From positions 1,984,001-2,048,000 of the forward strand of contig OY723287.1 in NCBI GenBank assembly GCA_963210315.1: DNA of 64,000 bases, given 5' to 3'. The translations under genes were made by a program, and so were the position numbers. Numbering within the stretch: the first letter of the stretch is position 1; each line of letters opens with the position of its first letter. This document shows positions 61,592 to 64,000 of this stretch, in pieces. Source of the DNA: Rhynchopus euleeides. Lineage: Eukaryota; Euglenozoa; Diplonemea; Diplonemida; Diplonemidae. A model generated the notes under the pieces. The model was not told the DNA's origin. It ran no database searches and saw only the letters and a list, made by a program, of their open reading frames with translations.

Positions 61592-63790
61592 CCGCACCCC
61601 GCAGCAGGAATGGGCGGGGAACGAGCCCTTTTTCCAGGTTTTTTGGGTCGGGGAACCAGGTTTTTCTAAGAACTTTTACAAGGGATTTTTTGCTCGCCCC
61701 CACAGTTTCCAGGCGCGTGCCCGTCAGGCGGGACTTTTTCTATGATTTCTCTCCGCATCATCATGTGACAGCTCTAGAGTGATGCCCAGTTCTTGAGAGA
61801 TGCTTGCGGCAGACAGTGTCCGACAAGACAAGTCTCATGCGCGTTGCAGCGAAAATGAACGAGGATCATCTGGCGCTCGTTCTCATCGGGGGTTGTGCTC
61901 CGACTCAATACACCTTGGCACTCTCGCAGGACTGGACATGCCAGCAGCTGGAGGACAGCTGCACAGCTGCCACTCCCCGACGCCACCCACCTGCTGGCCC
62001 CTTCAGGTCTGAAAGCCAAAAGCTCCCGGGGATTTTGGCAGTGGTGCACACCATATTCAGCGCAGTAGGGTGACCTCTCCGATTTTCCAAAGCTGCTGGT
62101 TTGCTGGTTTGGGGAACGGTCGCCGGCAGACCGTTGAAATGCCCGTGTTAGCAAGGCACATTCACGTTTCAGGTAGCGTGTCGCGTGTCACGCATGTCGC
62201 GAACGCGAGAGTACCCCCCAGGTGGGGAAGTCCGACCTCCTGTCCGATGTCAGCCAGGCTTCGAAGAAGCGCTTCATGGATGTGGTGCTGACCTCCTACC
62301 CGGGGAAGTGAGATAGATAGACGGGCACACGCCACATGGGGGGTCTGGGGGCGGTAGTGACCGTCTGGCTCTCCAGTTGGCCAGCAAGGCGAACTGTACG
62401 GGGGACAGACTTCCCTTCCATCCTTGTGCGCGCCCTGTCGACTGGGGAAAACTTCGAAAAAGTTTTTTTCTCTGCGAAACAACCTTCGAAAAGATAGTTC
62501 CCCTAACAATATTCTTAGAAATACTACGGGAAACACTTGGCCTCTATGCTGTGAGTGTTGCATTGGACGCTTCCACCTGTGAGCAGTTAGGAACAGCTCT
62601 GCCCCGCAGCCCCTGTTTTCCCACCTTTTGAGATCGGTCAGCGCTTCGAAGGTCGTGCCGGCTCAGCTATATAACTAACTTCACCCCCCCCTCCCCCCAG
62701 CTTGCACTTCTGCTTCGTACTTTTGTACGTACCTCCGTCCACTACCCCCTCCGAACGTTGGGCGCGTTCCCGACTGCAAACCCAAACATCTACTGAGTGG
62801 CCCGAGGCCTGAGTGTCATTGGGTCCTGTATTAAAAGCGCTGCCTTCACAAGCGGCGTCTCGTTTTGACACTCCCGCGGGAAATATTCACGTGGTGGTGG
62901 TGGTGGTGGTGTTGCTGAGAAACAAGCCTCCTTGCCGGCACCTGCGAGAGGGGGCCTTCGCCCCCAAAAGGTGCAGGGCAAAGCATGCGACCCGCTCGAA
63001 CCACCCGACACACAAAAAGAGGGTGAACAGAGGGCACGCCAGTCTGCGGCCCACCACCCCCCACCCTCACGCCCATCGCCTGTCGGTGTCACACCAGACG
63101 CTGTCACAGAGCCCCCCCTCGCCATATCCCCCGCTGCTGCACGGCTTATCTGCTGACGCTGTCAAATGGGGTGGGCAGCGTCCTGCCCCCCAGTCTCTCC
63201 ACCCGCCGTAGGGCCGTAGGGGGTGGGAGTGGTGGTGGGGGTGGCGGGGCGTCATGAGTGCGACATCCACCAACCGAACTGGCTCGCGAGCCGAGCTTGC
63301 TGGCCAGCTCCACGTGGTCTCGCGCGTCACGGAGGGAGGAAGGGTGGTCGGGGTGGTGGGGCTCCATCTCCCGAGGGCAACCGGCTCACTCCACGCCCCA
63401 GAGCATCCCAGAGCATCGCGTGTCTCCTCCGCAGCGGCGGGGCCATGCACCCGCCCTCCTCCTCTTTCTCTGCCGCAACCAGAGACCTGGCGTGGCCTGC
63501 GCAGCGGTGTCTGGCTTCGGGGCGCCCTCTCAGCAGGCGCTGCAGAGGCTGGATCGGCACACTGCAGAAGGTGTTCAGGCATGCAGGAAGGGCGAACCCA
63601 CCCCCCACCCAGCAGCATCCCACCAGCACATGCACACAGCATCTTCCGCCTTGTTTCAGAGCGCCCGATACACACATCCATCGTGCAGGCAGCGATTGCA
63701 ACATATCACACCGTTACACCGTTACACATTACACTACGCACAAGCGGCACGCACTGGTGTGTGTAGATCATCAACAAGTCGGTGGGAGGG
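61592..63790. other. No gene recognised; possible short exon at 62221-62311
   Basis: A CCCCCCAG acceptor precedes an open 30-codon segment to TGA, reading VGKSDLLSDVSQASKKRFMDVVLTSYPGK. It is protein-like but too short to identify. A truncated GC-palindrome leader (62336-62352) follows. The rest has no supported gene. The 100 bases before 63791 resemble the leader of the 25.6-kb gene. Confidence 0.4.
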
Positions 63791-64000
63791 ATGGGGTCGA
63801 GTGCGAGCGTGCAGGGCAACGGGCGGCCGTGGTGGGGCAGTGCGCGCGAAGTGAAGGAGGCACTGGAGGGTGGCAAGTGGCGGCAGCTGCTGGAGGAGCA
63901 CAAAGTGGAGGCGAAGGCGGCGGATCCACACACCGGGCGGACGCTGCTGCACGAGGTGTTGCGGCTCGCGTGCAGAGGGGTTGCCGGTGCTGCCGAAGCT
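63791..64000 (+). CDS. Ankyrin-ADP-ribosyltransferase family paralogue, 5' end only
   Basis: Seventy codons open to the right edge: MGSSASVQGNGRPWWGS...VKEALEGGKWRQLLEEHK...AADPHTGRTLLHEVLRLACRG. This is closely similar to the start of the gene at 25599, including the N-myristoylation motif (Gly2, Ser6). The enzymatic part lies outside the window, so its presence is inferred only from the paralogue. Confidence 0.7.
   Translation, partial: MGSSASVQGNGRPWWGSAREVKEALEGGKWRQLLEEHKVEAKAADPHTGRTLLHEVLRLACRGVAGAAEA

Overview
This is nuclear DNA from a eukaryotic microbe, most likely a flagellated or algal protist; I cannot name the species. The evidence is GT-AG introns in an Atg8 family and in a kinesin, an in-frame UGA selenocysteine codon in a SelW gene, non-LTR retrotransposons, many terminal-inverted-repeat elements, long homopurine/homopyrimidine tracts, and gene families (DUF4116 repeats, NACHT-WD40, ankyrin-ADP-ribosyltransferase) that expand in protists. 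No operons, bacterial promoters or CRISPR arrays were seen.

Layout. 1-455: 3' end and flank of a DUF4116-repeat gene. 2.2-15.3 kb: four Atg8 genes in tandem orientation, each with three exons, with an intact selenoprotein W gene between the first and second. 11.9-28 kb: mobile DNA, including a 363-bp MITE, a 2.35-kb TIR transposon with its own minus-strand genes, a ubiquitin-protease/DDE-transposase cassette, a decayed myristoylated ankyrin-ADP-ribosyltransferase gene and a 927-bp MITE. 28.4-39.6 kb: a ubiquitin-like/DUF4116 gene split by two retroelements that entered the same 18-bp site in different copies of its repeat. Removing both elements with one target duplication each restores a single 373-codon frame. 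39.6-44.5 kb: repeat-rich DNA holding a 568-bp hAT-type MITE whose pre-insertion site survives in an inverted duplicate at 24.5 kb. 44.6-48.2 kb: a second ubiquitin-like/DUF4116 gene and a NACHT-WD40 (STAND/NLR-like) gene, both frameshifted. 49.8-53.3 kb: a four-exon kinesin. 56-58 kb: exons of an unidentified gene. 58.2-59.0 kb: another MITE. 59.9-61.6 kb: a single-exon MFS transporter. The window ends inside a second ankyrin-ADP-ribosyltransferase paralogue.

How it fits together. Housekeeping genes (Atg8, SelW, kinesin, MFS) are intact and GC-rich at third positions. The accessory genes sit among transposons, share exchanged boundary segments and are mostly broken, as expected for a fast-evolving recognition or defence repertoire. 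The strongest novelty is a retrotransposon system that uses the DNA of a protein repeat as its landing site. The 8.5-kb element keeps the host reading frame open across its 5' junction into its own ORF1.
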